This document shows positions 43,208 to 51,712 of a stretch of 64,000 bases of DNA, one piece after another. The stretch is from Nissabacter sp. SGAir0207 (lineage in GTDB: Bacteria; Pseudomonadota; Gammaproteobacteria; Enterobacterales; Enterobacteriaceae). The translations under genes were made by a program, and so were the position numbers. Below the pieces are notes generated by a model. It saw only the letters and a program-made list of their open reading frames with translations. It did not search any database and was not told where the DNA came from. The stretch is from contig NZ_CP028035.1 in the NCBI RefSeq assembly GCF_005491205.1, positions 3,596,001 through 3,660,000 of the forward strand. The letters run 5' to 3'. Every line of letters begins with the position of its first letter. Position 1 is the stretch's first letter.

Positions 43208-43969
43208 TCACACCAGACGGCGCGCCGCCTCGACCACGATTTTCACCGCGTGGCTCTCGGTCTGCTTCATGGTTTCGGCATTCGGGATCTCTTGCTGGGT
43301 GCGGTTGACGATCACCCCTGCCACCATGCCCGCACGCAGCCCCTGGCTCGCGCACATGGTCAGCAGCGTGGCGGACTCCATTTCGTAGTTCATCACGCCC
43401 ATTGCCTGCCACTCCTCCATCGAGCCTTTGAAGCGGTTCACCACGCGGCCAGAGAAGGTGTCATAACGCTCCTGGCCGGGGTAGAAGGTGTCGGAGGAGG
43501 CGGTGACGCCGATATGGGTGGTCGCGCCCACTGCCTTGGCGGCCTCTACCAGCGCAGTGGTACAGGCGAAATCGGCCACGGCCGGGAACTCCATCGGTGC
43601 GAAGTGCAGGCTGGCACCATCAAGGCGCACGGCCGCGGTGGTGACCAGCACGTCGCCGACGTTAATGTGGTTCTGGATGGCGCCGGTGGTGCCGATGCGC
43701 AGGAAAGTGCGTACGCCCAGTTGCGCCAGCTCTTCCACCGCGATGGAGGTGGAGGGGCCACCGATGCCGGTCGAGCAGACCACCACGGCCTTGCCGTCCA
43801 GCTCGGCGCGCCATGACGTAAACTCACGATGGGACGCCAGCTTGACCGGGTTTTCCATCAGGCGGGCAATCTTCTCTACGCGCTCTGGGTCACCGGGTAC
43901 GATCGCCAGGGTGGCACCCTGCAGGTCAGCCTTGGTCAGGCCAAGGTGGAAAACATCAGACTTAGACAT
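43208..43969 (-). CDS. udp: Uridine phosphorylase
   Basis: Phosphorolysis of uridine to uracil and ribose-1-phosphate in pyrimidine salvage; homohexamer. It is 253 residues, as in E. coli. Phosphate and nucleoside-site motifs are intact: [47 protein letters not shown] and [13 protein letters not shown]. It stands alone between its own terminator and a CRP/CytR-type control region. Confidence 0.98.
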   Translation of the reverse strand: MSKSDVFHLGLTKADLQGATLAIVPGDPERVEKIARLMENPVKLASHREFTSWRAELDGKAVVVCSTGIGGPSTSIAVEELAQLGVRTFLRIGTTGAIQNHINVGDVLVTTAAVRLDGASLHFAPMEFPAVADFACTTALVEAAKAVGATTHIGVTASSDTFYPGQERYDTFSGRVVNRFKGSMEEWQAMGVMNYEMESATLLTMCASQGLRAGMVAGVIVNRTQQEIPNAETMKQTESHAVKIVVEAARRLV

Positions 43970-44011
43970 AGGAAACTCCTGTTAACAACGCTTTGCCGGG
44001 AATAAAAAGAG

Positions 44012-44017
44012 AGTGTA
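44012..44017 (-). promoter_or_regulatory. udp -10 element
   Basis: Minus strand TACACT. It puts the transcription start near 44005, so the proximal CRP site (centre 44046.5) is at about -41.5. The -35 region (CAAAAA) is poor, as expected for a class II CRP-dependent promoter. Confidence 0.65.
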
Positions 44018-44038
44018 CTGAAAAATCAGTTAATTTTT

Positions 44039-44106
44039 TGTGATAACCATCACTGCCAATGCAACACGTATGCACAAGTTGCCAAATTAATGTGACAAGA
44101 TTCACA
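44039..44106 (-). promoter_or_regulatory. udp CRP sites and intervening CytR region
   Basis: Two CRP-type palindromes: TGTGATAACCATCACT (44039-44054) and the perfect TGTGA-N6-TCACA (44091-44106). Their centres are 52 bases apart, the spacing known for E. coli udp (-41.5 and -93.5). Between them lie GCAAC and GTTGC half-sites (around 44061 and 44078), which fit CytR binding bridged by CRP. This predicts glucose repression and induction by cytidine. Confidence 0.8.
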
Positions 44107-44459
44107 TTAACGCCATTATCGCACCCTTTTCCGCTTCCATACCAGTGCCTGCCACCCTACCCGGCCCCTCTGCTGGCTGAAAAATATCGCGCGTGAACAG
44201 ACCTCGCCGATAGGTGGCAAGAGCTGAACAGCCATGCCCCTTACCCAGTCTACCCCAAGGTTACGCCAAGAATTGAATAATTAGAATTTAACTCATTTAG
44301 ATTAAATAAATAAATTTCCTAATTGTTAGTCTCCAAATTAAACAATCCTTAATGGAAATTAAATAACAAATAAATGTTTGCTTATTTTTTTAGGAATTAG
44401 AATTTCAGGCTGCGCATTTTTCCCATTTTCTGCATAAAACTTTCTACAAGGATGAACAA

Positions 44460-47360
44460 TTGAAAACGCTCAATACAGTACGCACCCCTCTCGCCTCAAA
44501 TATACTTAAAGCCTTACCGTTAATGCTCGCCGTTGGCGGCGTCGGATTCAGCGCCACCACGCACGCCACCGAAATTAATGACGGTGGTAATGATAATGCT
44601 CCACCCATCAATATCAGTGGCAACAGCGCGGAGAGTCCGCATAGTTTAACTATCTACCCAGGTGATTTATCTATTGTTACTACTGGCAATAATTCACACG
44701 GCATTTATGTCCATGATGGTGGAAGAGTCTTCGAAGAAAATATCAAAATAATTGACGATAACGGTACTAAGAGGGGAACGACCACTAGCATTTCCACCAC
44801 CGGCGAGAGTGCCAAAGGTATTTATTCTCGGAATGGTAGCACCGTAGAATTATTGAGCCCACTGACAATTAAAACCAATAATATTAATTCAGACGGTGTT
44901 TATTTGGAGGGTGATAATAATACCTTCAGCCTTATGGCGGATATGTCGGTCACCACCGCAGGCGACAACAGCGCTGGCATCAATCTCAACGGCAAAAAAA
45001 ACAGCGTCGAAACCGGGAATCTGAGCGTTAAAACCGGCGGGACAGGCAGCCATGCAGTGACCGCCAGTGGCGAAGGGAGCACCGTCACTGCCACCAACGC
45101 CTCACTCTCCACCACCGGTAAGAGTGCCTCAGCCATCGCCGTTGACCAAAAAGCCGCAGTCACGCTGACAGACAGCACCCTCTCCAGCACCGGCGCTGAC
45201 AGCCTGACCGTGCAGGCGCACGGCGGCAGTAGCGTCTCTCTGGCGGGCACCACGCAGGACGCCACGCTCATCACCCTCGGCGCCAACAGCCACTCCATCG
45301 AAATTGATACCCAAGCCACCGTCACCGGCAACCAGCTGAATATTGATCACCAGTCTGAAAACAGCGCCGCCATTGTGCTGCAACAGCGCACCGGTGCGGC
45401 CGCCAGCGAGCAGGGCGGCACCCTAAACCTCACCCAATCGAGCCTGACCAGCCACCAATCCTCCCCGGCTCTGGCCGCGGATGGCGGCAACTGGACAGTG
45501 GATTTTAACCATACTGACCTGAACGCAGGCCAGGGTCAGGCGATCTATGTCGCTAACCAAGCCGACGCCACCAAAAGCGCCGAGTTGCAGGCCCAGTCCG
45601 CCAAGCTGAACTTCACGGCGGAAAATGGCAGCACCGTGACCGGCAACGTGGTGGTGGAAGCGCAGGACAATCTGGCGAACCAGCTCACCATGGGGCTGCT
45701 GGACTCCACCTTCAATGGCGCGTCCCAAGGCAATATCGACCTGACGGCCAAGGACAGTACCTGGAACATGAGCGCCAGCTCCACGGTCAACTCACTGGCG
45801 ATGGACAACAGCAGCGTCCACTTCGCGCCAGAGGGCGACTACAAAACCCTGACCACTCAGTCGCTGTCGGGCAGTGGCAGCTTCTACCTCAATACCGAGC
45901 TGAATGAGGGCGGTGCCAGCAGCCAGAGCGACAAGATCATCGCCGCCAATGCCGCCAGCGGCAGTAATTTCACCCTGTATATCAATGGCCGGGGCGATGG
46001 TGCCGCCACCGAGGGCAATGGCATCGAGGTGGTGGAGATTCAGGATCAAAGCCACGCCACCTTCGCACTGGGGAATACGGTCAGTATCGGCGCCTATGAT
46101 TACTACCTGTTTGAAGGGGATGCTGAAGGCTCGGCTGATACCAACGACTGGTATCTGCGCGCTCAATATAACGATCCCGATGACAACGGCGACGACAATG
46201 GCGATGACGACAACGGCGGCGATGACAACGGCGGTGACGACAACGGCGGCGATAACGGCGGTGACGACAACGGCGGCGATAACGGCGGCGACAACGGCGG
46301 CGACAACGGCGGCGACAACGGCGGCGACAATGGCGGTGACAACGGCGGTGACAACGGCGGCGACAACGGCGGCGACAATGGCGGTGATGACAACCGTGTT
46401 CCTGCTGATGTGAAGCCGTACCGTGAAGAGGTGCCCGGCTACGCGGTCGCCCCTTACCTGAACCTCTACTACGGCCTGCAAACGGTCGGTACCCTGCATG
46501 AGCGCATGGGTGATGCCGAGCAGTACGCACGCAACTACAACAACCTCGCCTGGGCGCGTACCGGCGGCAACAGCACCTCCTTCAATGCGGGCTACTTCGG
46601 CTATGACACCGACTCCTGGTTTGCCCAGTTTGGTACTGACCTCTATCAGGATGAGACGGACAACGGCACCCGCGTGCATGGCGGGGTGATGGTGACCCTC
46701 GGTTACCAGAACTCTGACAACCAGGATCAGGCGCGCCGGTACGGCGACAAGCCGGTAGAGACCGGCTCGCTGCATACGGATGCCTACAGCGTGGGCGGCT
46801 ACTACACCCGCTATGCGCAGGATGGCAGCTACGTCGATCTGGTAGGTCAGTTCACCTACTACCGCAACAAATATGAGAGCCGTTACGATGCCCGCCAGAA
46901 CAGCTTTGGTACCCTGCTCTCCGCGGAAGGCGGCAAGCCATACGCGCTCAGCGAGAACTGGAAAATTGAGCCGCAGGGCCAACTGATCTACCAATATCTG
47001 ATTAGCGAAGACTTTGGCGATGCGATCTCTACCGTCTCTGGCGTCAATGAGAGCGCGCTGACTGGCCGCGTCGGGGTGCGGTTGTTCCGCGACCAGCAGG
47101 AGAACAAAGAGCAGGAGACCTTCAAGCCCTACCTGACGGCGGACGTGTTGCACAACTTCACCGATGCCCCGACCGTGCGGGTAGCCAACAGCGACGTGCA
47201 GGCTGACCTGAGCACCACCTGGTGGCAGACTGGCGCGGGCATGACCGCCCGTCTGGCAGAGAACACCTGGATCTACGCCGACGTGCAGTACCGCAAAGGC
47301 ATGGATGACGATATGGAAGGCTACGTCGGCCACATCGGCATCCAAGGCAGCTTCAAGTAA
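44460..47360 (+). CDS. Autotransporter (type Va) with Asp/Asn/Gly-repeat linker
   Basis: Secreted or surface-displayed autotransporter of 966 residues; adhesin-like, function unknown. It starts at TTG (AAGGA seven bases upstream). Signal peptide about residues 1-36, cleavage after THA. The passenger is Thr/Ser/Gly/Asn-rich with about nine turns of G-x-x-S-x-[GA]-[IV] spaced near 26 residues (76-307), as in a beta-helix. Residues about 470-570 resemble the pertactin-type C-terminal passenger module (GAYDYYLFEG...WYLRAQYN). Residues 572-645 are a D/N/G repeat linker. From about 648 the beta-barrel follows, ending GHIGIQGSFK. It is absent from this site in E. coli (udp-ysgA are neighbours there). 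AT-rich upstream DNA suggests acquired or H-NS-controlled status. Confidence 0.9.
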   Translation: MKTLNTVRTPLASNILKALPLMLAVGGVGFSATTHATEINDGGNDNAPPINISGNSAESPHSLTIYPGDLSIVTTGNNSHGIYVHDGGRVFEENIKIIDDNGTKRGTTTSISTTGESAKGIYSRNGSTVELLSPLTIKTNNINSDGVYLEGDNNTFSLMADMSVTTAGDNSAGINLNGKKNSVETGNLSVKTGGTGSHAVTASGEGSTVTATNASLSTTGKSASAIAVDQKAAVTLTDSTLSSTGADSLTVQAHGGSSVSLAGTTQDATLITLGANSHSIEIDTQATVTGNQLNIDHQSENSAAIVLQQRTGAAASEQGGTLNLTQSSLTSHQSSPALAADGGNWTVDFNHTDLNAGQGQAIYVANQADATKSAELQAQSAKLNFTAENGSTVTGNVVVEAQDNLANQLTMGLLDSTFNGASQGNIDLTAKDSTWNMSASSTVNSLAMDNSSVHFAPEGDYKTLTTQSLSGSGSFYLNTELNEGGASSQSDKIIAANAASGSNFTLYINGRGDGAATEGNGIEVVEIQDQSHATFALGNTVSIGAYDYYLFEGDAEGSADTNDWYLRAQYNDPDDNGDDNGDDDNGGDDNGGDDNGGDNGGDDNGGDNGGDNGGDNGGDNGGDNGGDNGGDNGGDNGGDNGGDDNRVPADVKPYREEVPGYAVAPYLNLYYGLQTVGTLHERMGDAEQYARNYNNLAWARTGGNSTSFNAGYFGYDTDSWFAQFGTDLYQDETDNGTRVHGGVMVTLGYQNSDNQDQARRYGDKPVETGSLHTDAYSVGGYYTRYAQDGSYVDLVGQFTYYRNKYESRYDARQNSFGTLLSAEGGKPYALSENWKIEPQGQLIYQYLISEDFGDAISTVSGVNESALTGRVGVRLFRDQQENKEQETFKPYLTADVLHNFTDAPTVRVANSDVQADLSTTWWQTGAGMTARLAENTWIYADVQYRKGMDDDMEGYVGHIGIQGSFK
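46173..46394 (+). repeat. Tandem 12-base repeat tract in the autotransporter gene
   Basis: About 222 bases encoding residues 572-645, composed almost only of Asp, Asn and Gly codons. The core unit is GGCGGCGACAAC (Gly-Gly-Asp-Asn) repeated more than ten times with single-base variants (AAT for AAC, GGT for GGC) and longer units carrying an extra GAC/GAT. All changes keep frame. This may vary in copy number between strains by slippage. Confidence 0.92.
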
Positions 47361-47369
47361 TGTCCCTCC

Positions 47370-47391
47370 CTCCGCGCCCTTGGGCGCGGAG
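47370..47391 (+). terminator. Autotransporter gene terminator
   Basis: CTCCGCGCCC, TT loop, GGGCGCGGAG followed by TTTCTC, ten bases after the stop codon. The stem is strong and the T-run short, so it is a probable but not ideal intrinsic terminator. Confidence 0.7.
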
Positions 47392-47497
47392 TTTCTCCCC
47401 CGTCGTCTACCCTGCTCGTCTCCTCCCTGCCCGTTCTGGTTTTATTTCCTATAGTTAATGCTGCACAGCGCTACCCTACGACGATGCGGAGACCGCC

Positions 47498-48331
47498 ATG
47501 AAACATGATGAACCCCTGAACACGCAGGCCAGCGACGGTTTTGCCCCCGCCGTTGCGCCGATTGCCTCCACCACCCGCCATACGGATGAACAGGATCTGT
47601 ACACCAGCGAAACCACCATCCCGACGCAGGGTGAGAGTATGCCAGCCTACATGGCACGCCCGGCCGCCGCCGCTGGCCCATTGCCGGTGGTTCTGGTGGT
47701 GCAGGAGATTTTCGGCGTGCATGAGCACATCCGCGATCTCTGCCGCCGGCTGGCGAAAGAGGGCTATCTGGCGATCGCGCCGGAACTCTACTTCCGCCAG
47801 GGCGATCCGCAGCAGTACCAGAGCATTGATGAACTCTTTAGCCAGTTGGTCAGCAAGGTGCCAGACCAGCAGGTACTGGCCGATCTGGATCACACTGCCC
47901 ACTGGGCGACCCGCAATGGCGGCGCGGCCAACCAATTGGCGGTGACCGGCTTCTGCTGGGGCGGTCGCATTGCCTGGCTCTATGCCGCCCACAATCCGCA
48001 GCTCAAGGCGGCGGTGGCGTGGTATGGCAAGCTGGTGGGCGACAAATCCCTGAACCAGCCGAAGCATCCGGTGGACATTGCCGTCGATCTCAACGCCCCG
48101 GTGCTTGGGCTGTATGGCGGCCAGGATCACGGCATTCCCCAAGCGACGGTGGAGACCATGCGTCAGGCGCTGCGTGCCGCCAACGCGGAGGCCGAGATAG
48201 TGGTCTACCCGGAGGCCGGTCACGCGTTCAATGCGGATTACCGTCCCAGCTATCACCCGGAAGCGGCTGCCGATGGCTGGCAACGGATGCTGGCGTGGTT
48301 CCGCCGCTGTGGTCTGACTGGCGTGGTGTAA
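47498..48331 (+). CDS. ysgA: Dienelactone hydrolase family protein
   Basis: Alpha/beta-hydrolase of the dienelactone hydrolase family, 277 residues, similar to E. coli YsgA (between metE and udp there too). The catalytic triad is visible: Cys153 in GFCWGG, Asp210 in GGQDHGIP and His242 in EAGHAFN. It is probably cytoplasmic: the N-terminal 30 residues are polar, not a signal peptide. The natural substrate is unknown. It converges on metE with 40 bases between the stops. Confidence 0.92.
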   Translation: MKHDEPLNTQASDGFAPAVAPIASTTRHTDEQDLYTSETTIPTQGESMPAYMARPAAAAGPLPVVLVVQEIFGVHEHIRDLCRRLAKEGYLAIAPELYFRQGDPQQYQSIDELFSQLVSKVPDQQVLADLDHTAHWATRNGGAANQLAVTGFCWGGRIAWLYAAHNPQLKAAVAWYGKLVGDKSLNQPKHPVDIAVDLNAPVLGLYGGQDHGIPQATVETMRQALRAANAEAEIVVYPEAGHAFNADYRPSYHPEAAADGWQRMLAWFRRCGLTGVV

Positions 48332-48371
48332 GCGTTATGGGCGCGAGCGCGCCCTGTTTTGCCCTTTCCGA

Positions 48372-50651
48372 TCAGGCCGATTCAGTGCGCAGGCGCTTCG
48401 CCGCCGTCACCATGTTGGCGAGGGCCTGGCGCGTCTCCGGCCAGCCACGGGTCTTCAGGCCACAGTCCGGGTTGACCCACAAACGCTCCGCCGGGATGTT
48501 TTCGGCCGCCTTGCGCAGCAGCGCCTCGATCCACTCCACGCTCGGGACGTTTGGCGAGTGGATGTCATAGACGCCGGGGCCGATGCTGTTCGGGTAGTCG
48601 AACGCCTTGAAGGCTTCCAGCAGATCCATATCGGAACGGGAGGTTTCGATGGTGATCACATCGGCATCCAGCGCGGCGATGGCCTCCATGATGTCGTTGA
48701 ACTCGCAGTAGCACATGTGGGTGTGGATCTGCGTGTCGTCGCGGGCAACGGCGGCGTTCAGCTTGAAGGCCCCCACCGCCCACTCCAGATAGGCTTGCCA
48801 CTCGCTGCGGCGCAGCGGCAGCCCCTCGCGCAGGGCTGGCTCATCAATCTGGATGATGCCGATGCCCGCTTGCTCCAACTCCTGCACCTCATCACGCAGC
48901 GCCAGCGCGATCTGTCTGGCGATCACCTCACGGCTGACATCTTCCCGTGGGAAAGACCAGCAGAGAATAGTCACCGGGCCGGTCAGCATCCCTTTCACCG
49001 GTTTGTCGGTCAGCGACTGGGCATACTTCGCCCACTCGACGGTGATGGCCTGCGGGCGGCTGACATCCCCGATGATCACCGGCGGCTTCACGCAGCGGGA
49101 GCCGTAGCTCTGCACCCAGCCATTCTGGGTGAAGACGAAGCCGTCCAAATGCTCGCCGAAGTACTCCACCATGTCATTGCGCTCTGCCTCGCCATGCACC
49201 AGCACGTCCAGCCCGAGGCGCTCCTGCTCCGCGATCGCGTGCCTGATGTGCTCGCTGATGCCGGTGCGGTAGCGGCTGCCATCCAGCCGGCCCTGTTTGA
49301 ACGCCAAACGCAGGCCGCGGATCTCGGGGGTCTGCGGGAAGGAGCCGATGGTGGTGGTCGGCCAGGCTGGCAGCGGGAATTTGCCGCGCTGCTTCTCGGC
49401 CCGCACCGGATAAGGGTGCTGGCGCTCGCACTCCTGCGCGGTGATGGCGGTCAGGCGCGCACTGACGGCCGCATTGTGCACGCGGCCGGAGTCGCGGCGG
49501 GCACGGATTGGCGCGCTGTAGTCGGTGATTTTTTTCAGGGTCTGCGGGTCGCCGTGGTTCAGGGCGTCGCTGAGCAGCGCCAGCTCGGCGCATTTTTGCA
49601 GCGCGAAGGCGAACCAGCTCTTCACCTCCTCGTCCAGACGGCTCTCGACGCTCAGGTCGATCGGGCTGTGCAGCAGGGAGCAAGAGCTACCCAGCCACAG
49701 GGTGCGCGATTGCGCCGCCAGCGGTTGCAGGCGGTTGAGCCAGGTGGCGAGGTCAGCGCGCCAGACATTGCGGCCATTGATTACGCCCAGCGAGAGCACC
49801 CACTCCGCCGGCAGGGCCGCTGCCAACGCATGGGGATCATCGCGGCCCGCCACCAGATCGACGTGCAGGCCCTGCACGTCCAGCGTGCGAAGGGTGTCGA
49901 GGTGATGGCCGATGCTGTCGAAATAGGTGGTCAACAGCAGCTTGGTCTGGCCATTCAACGCGGCGTAGGCAGGCTTGAAGGCCGCCTGCCACGCTGGCGG
50001 CAGCTCCAGCACCAGCGCCGGCTCGTCAATCTGCACCCACTCAATGCCGCGTTTTGCCAGTTCCGCCAGCACCTGCTGGTAGACCGGCAGGAGGTCATTG
50101 AGCAGCGAGAGGCGGTCGAACGGCTCGCCCTTCACCTTGCCCAGCCAGAGGTAGGTGACCGGGCCGAGCAGCACCGGCTTCACCCGGTGGCCGAGCGCCA
50201 GCGCCTCGTCCACCTCATCCAGCAACTGGGGCCAGGCCAGCGTGAAGCGCTGGCCCTGATGGAACTCCGGCACAATGTAGTGGTAGTTGGTGTTGAACCA
50301 TTTGGTCATCTCGGCGGCGGCGGCTGGCTCGCCGGTTGGCGCGCGACCACGGGCAATGCGGAACAGGGTATCCAGATCCAGCGTGCCGGAGGCATTTTGG
50401 TGGCGCGGCGGCACATTGCCGAGCAGCAGGCTGGTGGCCAGCACATGGTCATACCATGCGAAGTCGCCGACCGGCAGCAGATCCACCCCGGCGTCACGCT
50501 GCTGTTGCCAATGGCGGGCGCGCAATTCACGCCCCACCGCCAGCAGCGCTTCTTGCGTCATATCGCCTGCCCAGTAACTCTCCTGGGCTTTTTTCAGCTC
50601 ACGATGCAGCCCTACGCGCGGAAAACCCAGAGTATGGTTCAGAATTGCCAT
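48372..50651 (-). CDS. metE: Cobalamin-independent methionine synthase
   Basis: Transfers the methyl group of 5-methyl-tetrahydropteroyl-triglutamate to homocysteine. From the ATG at 50651 ([14 protein letters not shown]) it is 759 residues; a longer frame starts five codons earlier at an ATG that overlaps the GAGGG ribosome-binding site. Zinc ligands are in [10 protein letters not shown] and [13 protein letters not shown]; folate-contact segment [10 protein letters not shown] is conserved. It is divergent from metR with MetJ-like boxes between. Confidence 0.97.
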   Translation of the reverse strand: MAILNHTLGFPRVGLHRELKKAQESYWAGDMTQEALLAVGRELRARHWQQQRDAGVDLLPVGDFAWYDHVLATSLLLGNVPPRHQNASGTLDLDTLFRIARGRAPTGEPAAAAEMTKWFNTNYHYIVPEFHQGQRFTLAWPQLLDEVDEALALGHRVKPVLLGPVTYLWLGKVKGEPFDRLSLLNDLLPVYQQVLAELAKRGIEWVQIDEPALVLELPPAWQAAFKPAYAALNGQTKLLLTTYFDSIGHHLDTLRTLDVQGLHVDLVAGRDDPHALAAALPAEWVLSLGVINGRNVWRADLATWLNRLQPLAAQSRTLWLGSSCSLLHSPIDLSVESRLDEEVKSWFAFALQKCAELALLSDALNHGDPQTLKKITDYSAPIRARRDSGRVHNAAVSARLTAITAQECERQHPYPVRAEKQRGKFPLPAWPTTTIGSFPQTPEIRGLRLAFKQGRLDGSRYRTGISEHIRHAIAEQERLGLDVLVHGEAERNDMVEYFGEHLDGFVFTQNGWVQSYGSRCVKPPVIIGDVSRPQAITVEWAKYAQSLTDKPVKGMLTGPVTILCWSFPREDVSREVIARQIALALRDEVQELEQAGIGIIQIDEPALREGLPLRRSEWQAYLEWAVGAFKLNAAVARDDTQIHTHMCYCEFNDIMEAIAALDADVITIETSRSDMDLLEAFKAFDYPNSIGPGVYDIHSPNVPSVEWIEALLRKAAENIPAERLWVNPDCGLKTRGWPETRQALANMVTAAKRLRTESA

Positions 50652-50668
50652 GGTCAAAACCCTCATTT

Positions 50669-50692
50669 AGCCGTCCAGATGTTTACACATCC
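50669..50692 (-). promoter_or_regulatory. Tandem MetJ-like boxes between metE and metR
   Basis: Three adjacent 8-base units AGCCGTCC, AGATGTTT, ACACATCC match the MetJ consensus AGACGTCT at six, six and five of eight positions. They lie about 20 bases upstream of metE. On the minus strand a -35 TTGTGA and -10 AATATG with a 17-base spacer would put the boxes on the metE start region. Methionine (SAM) repression is therefore likely. Confidence 0.6.
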
Positions 50693-50755
50693 ATATTCCG
50701 CAGGTACTGTATGATCACAAGCGCAAAATGTTCACTGTCACTGTGAAGGACTCTC

Positions 50756-51712
50756 ATGATCGAACTCAAACACTTACGGACGCTGCAAGCGCTGCGCAAT
50801 ACCGGCTCCCTGGCCGCCGCCGCTGCCCAGCTCCACCAGACACAGTCCGCGTTGTCGCACCAGTTCAGCGATCTGGAGCAACGGCTCGGCTTTCGCCTGT
50901 TTGTCCGTAAGAGCCAGCCGCTGCGCTTTACCCCACAGGGGGAGATTTTGCTGCAACTGGCCGAGCAGGTGCTGCCGCAGATCCAGCAGGCGCTTCAGGC
51001 GTGTCATGAGCCGCAACAGACCACGCTGCGCATCGCCATTGAGTGCCATAGCTGCATCCAGTGGCTGACGCCAGCGCTCGACAACTTCCGCCAGCGCTTC
51101 CCGCAGGTGATCATGGACTTCAAGTCGGGCGTCACCTTTGATCCGCAGCCAGCGCTGCAACAGGGCGAGCTGGACGTGGTGCTGACCTCGGACATCCTGC
51201 CGCGCAGCGGCCTGCACTACTCGCCGATGTTTGATTTCGAGGTGCGGCTGGTGCTGGCACCGGATCATCCGCTGGCGCGCAAGGCGCAGATTGAGCCGGA
51301 GGATCTGGGTGATGAGACGCTGATGATCTATCCGGTGCAGCGTCAGCGGCTGGATATTTGGCGGCACTTCCTGCAACCGGCCGGTGTCAGCCCGGCGCTG
51401 AAGAGCGTGGACAATACCCTGCTGCTGATCCAGATGGTGGCGGCACGCATGGGCATCGCCGCGCTGCCGCACTGGGTGGTGGAGAGTTTTGAGCGCCAGG
51501 GGCTGGTGGTGACCAAGACCCTGGGCGGGGGATTATGGAGCCGGTTGTACGCCGCCGTGCGCGAGGGCGAGCAGCGCCAACCGGTAACGGAGGACTTTAT
51601 TCGTTCGGCGCGCCAGCACGCGTGCGATCACCTGCCGTTTGTAAAGGACGCTGCACGACCCAACGCCGGTGCACCCAAAGCGATGCCATTATCACTGCAG
51701 CACCCAGAATAA
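50756..51712 (+). CDS. metR: LysR-family transcriptional activator MetR
   Basis: Homocysteine-responsive activator of metE, metH and related genes. It is 318 residues. The N-terminal winged helix-turn-helix ([20 protein letters not shown] ... [19 protein letters not shown]) is followed by the periplasmic-binding-like effector domain ([16 protein letters not shown] start at about residue 92). The AAGGA ribosome-binding site is five bases from the ATG. The last 38 codons overlap the converging yigM gene by 116 bases. Confidence 0.97.
   Translation: MIELKHLRTLQALRNTGSLAAAAAQLHQTQSALSHQFSDLEQRLGFRLFVRKSQPLRFTPQGEILLQLAEQVLPQIQQALQACHEPQQTTLRIAIECHSCIQWLTPALDNFRQRFPQVIMDFKSGVTFDPQPALQQGELDVVLTSDILPRSGLHYSPMFDFEVRLVLAPDHPLARKAQIEPEDLGDETLMIYPVQRQRLDIWRHFLQPAGVSPALKSVDNTLLLIQMVAARMGIAALPHWVVESFERQGLVVTKTLGGGLWSRLYAAVREGEQRQPVTEDFIRSARQHACDHLPFVKDAARPNAGAPKAMPLSLQHPE

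Larger units (their letters stand above)
43970..44459. other. Intergenic region between udp and the autotransporter gene
   Basis: A 490-base divergent gap. The udp side (to about 44110) holds the CRP/CytR control region. The part from about 44275 to 44450 is strikingly AT-rich compared with everything around it, with runs such as TTAAATAAATAAATTTCC and TTATTTTTTTAGG, and contains an 11-base direct repeat AATTAGAATTT (44279-44289, 44395-44405). A TAGAAT at 44398-44403 may be a -10 for the autotransporter gene, with no strong -35. The composition is what H-NS-silenced DNA looks like. No small gene is convincing. Confidence 0.55.

Noticed and set aside
43119..44264. Inverted 11-base pair GTAACCTTGGG (43119-43129) and its complement (44254-44264) flanking udp
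   Set aside because: Eleven-base matches are expected by chance many times in 64 kb; no target duplication or transposase accompanies them.
46173..46394. CRISPR-like regular repeat
   Set aside because: Units are 12 bases, contiguous without spacers and in frame with a protein; it is a coding minisatellite.
45792..47345. 517-codon minus-strand frame with long Val/Ala repeats and a Pro-Pro-Leu-Ser repeat frame at 46163-46393
   Set aside because: Both are other-frame readings of the 12-base tandem tract inside the autotransporter gene, not genes.
48558..50714. 718-codon plus-strand frame opposite metE and a 724-codon frame opposite ugpA-ugpB (56678-58852)
   Set aside because: GC-rich antisense shadows. 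The second spans a gene boundary (ugpA to ugpB) and both lack recognisable domains.
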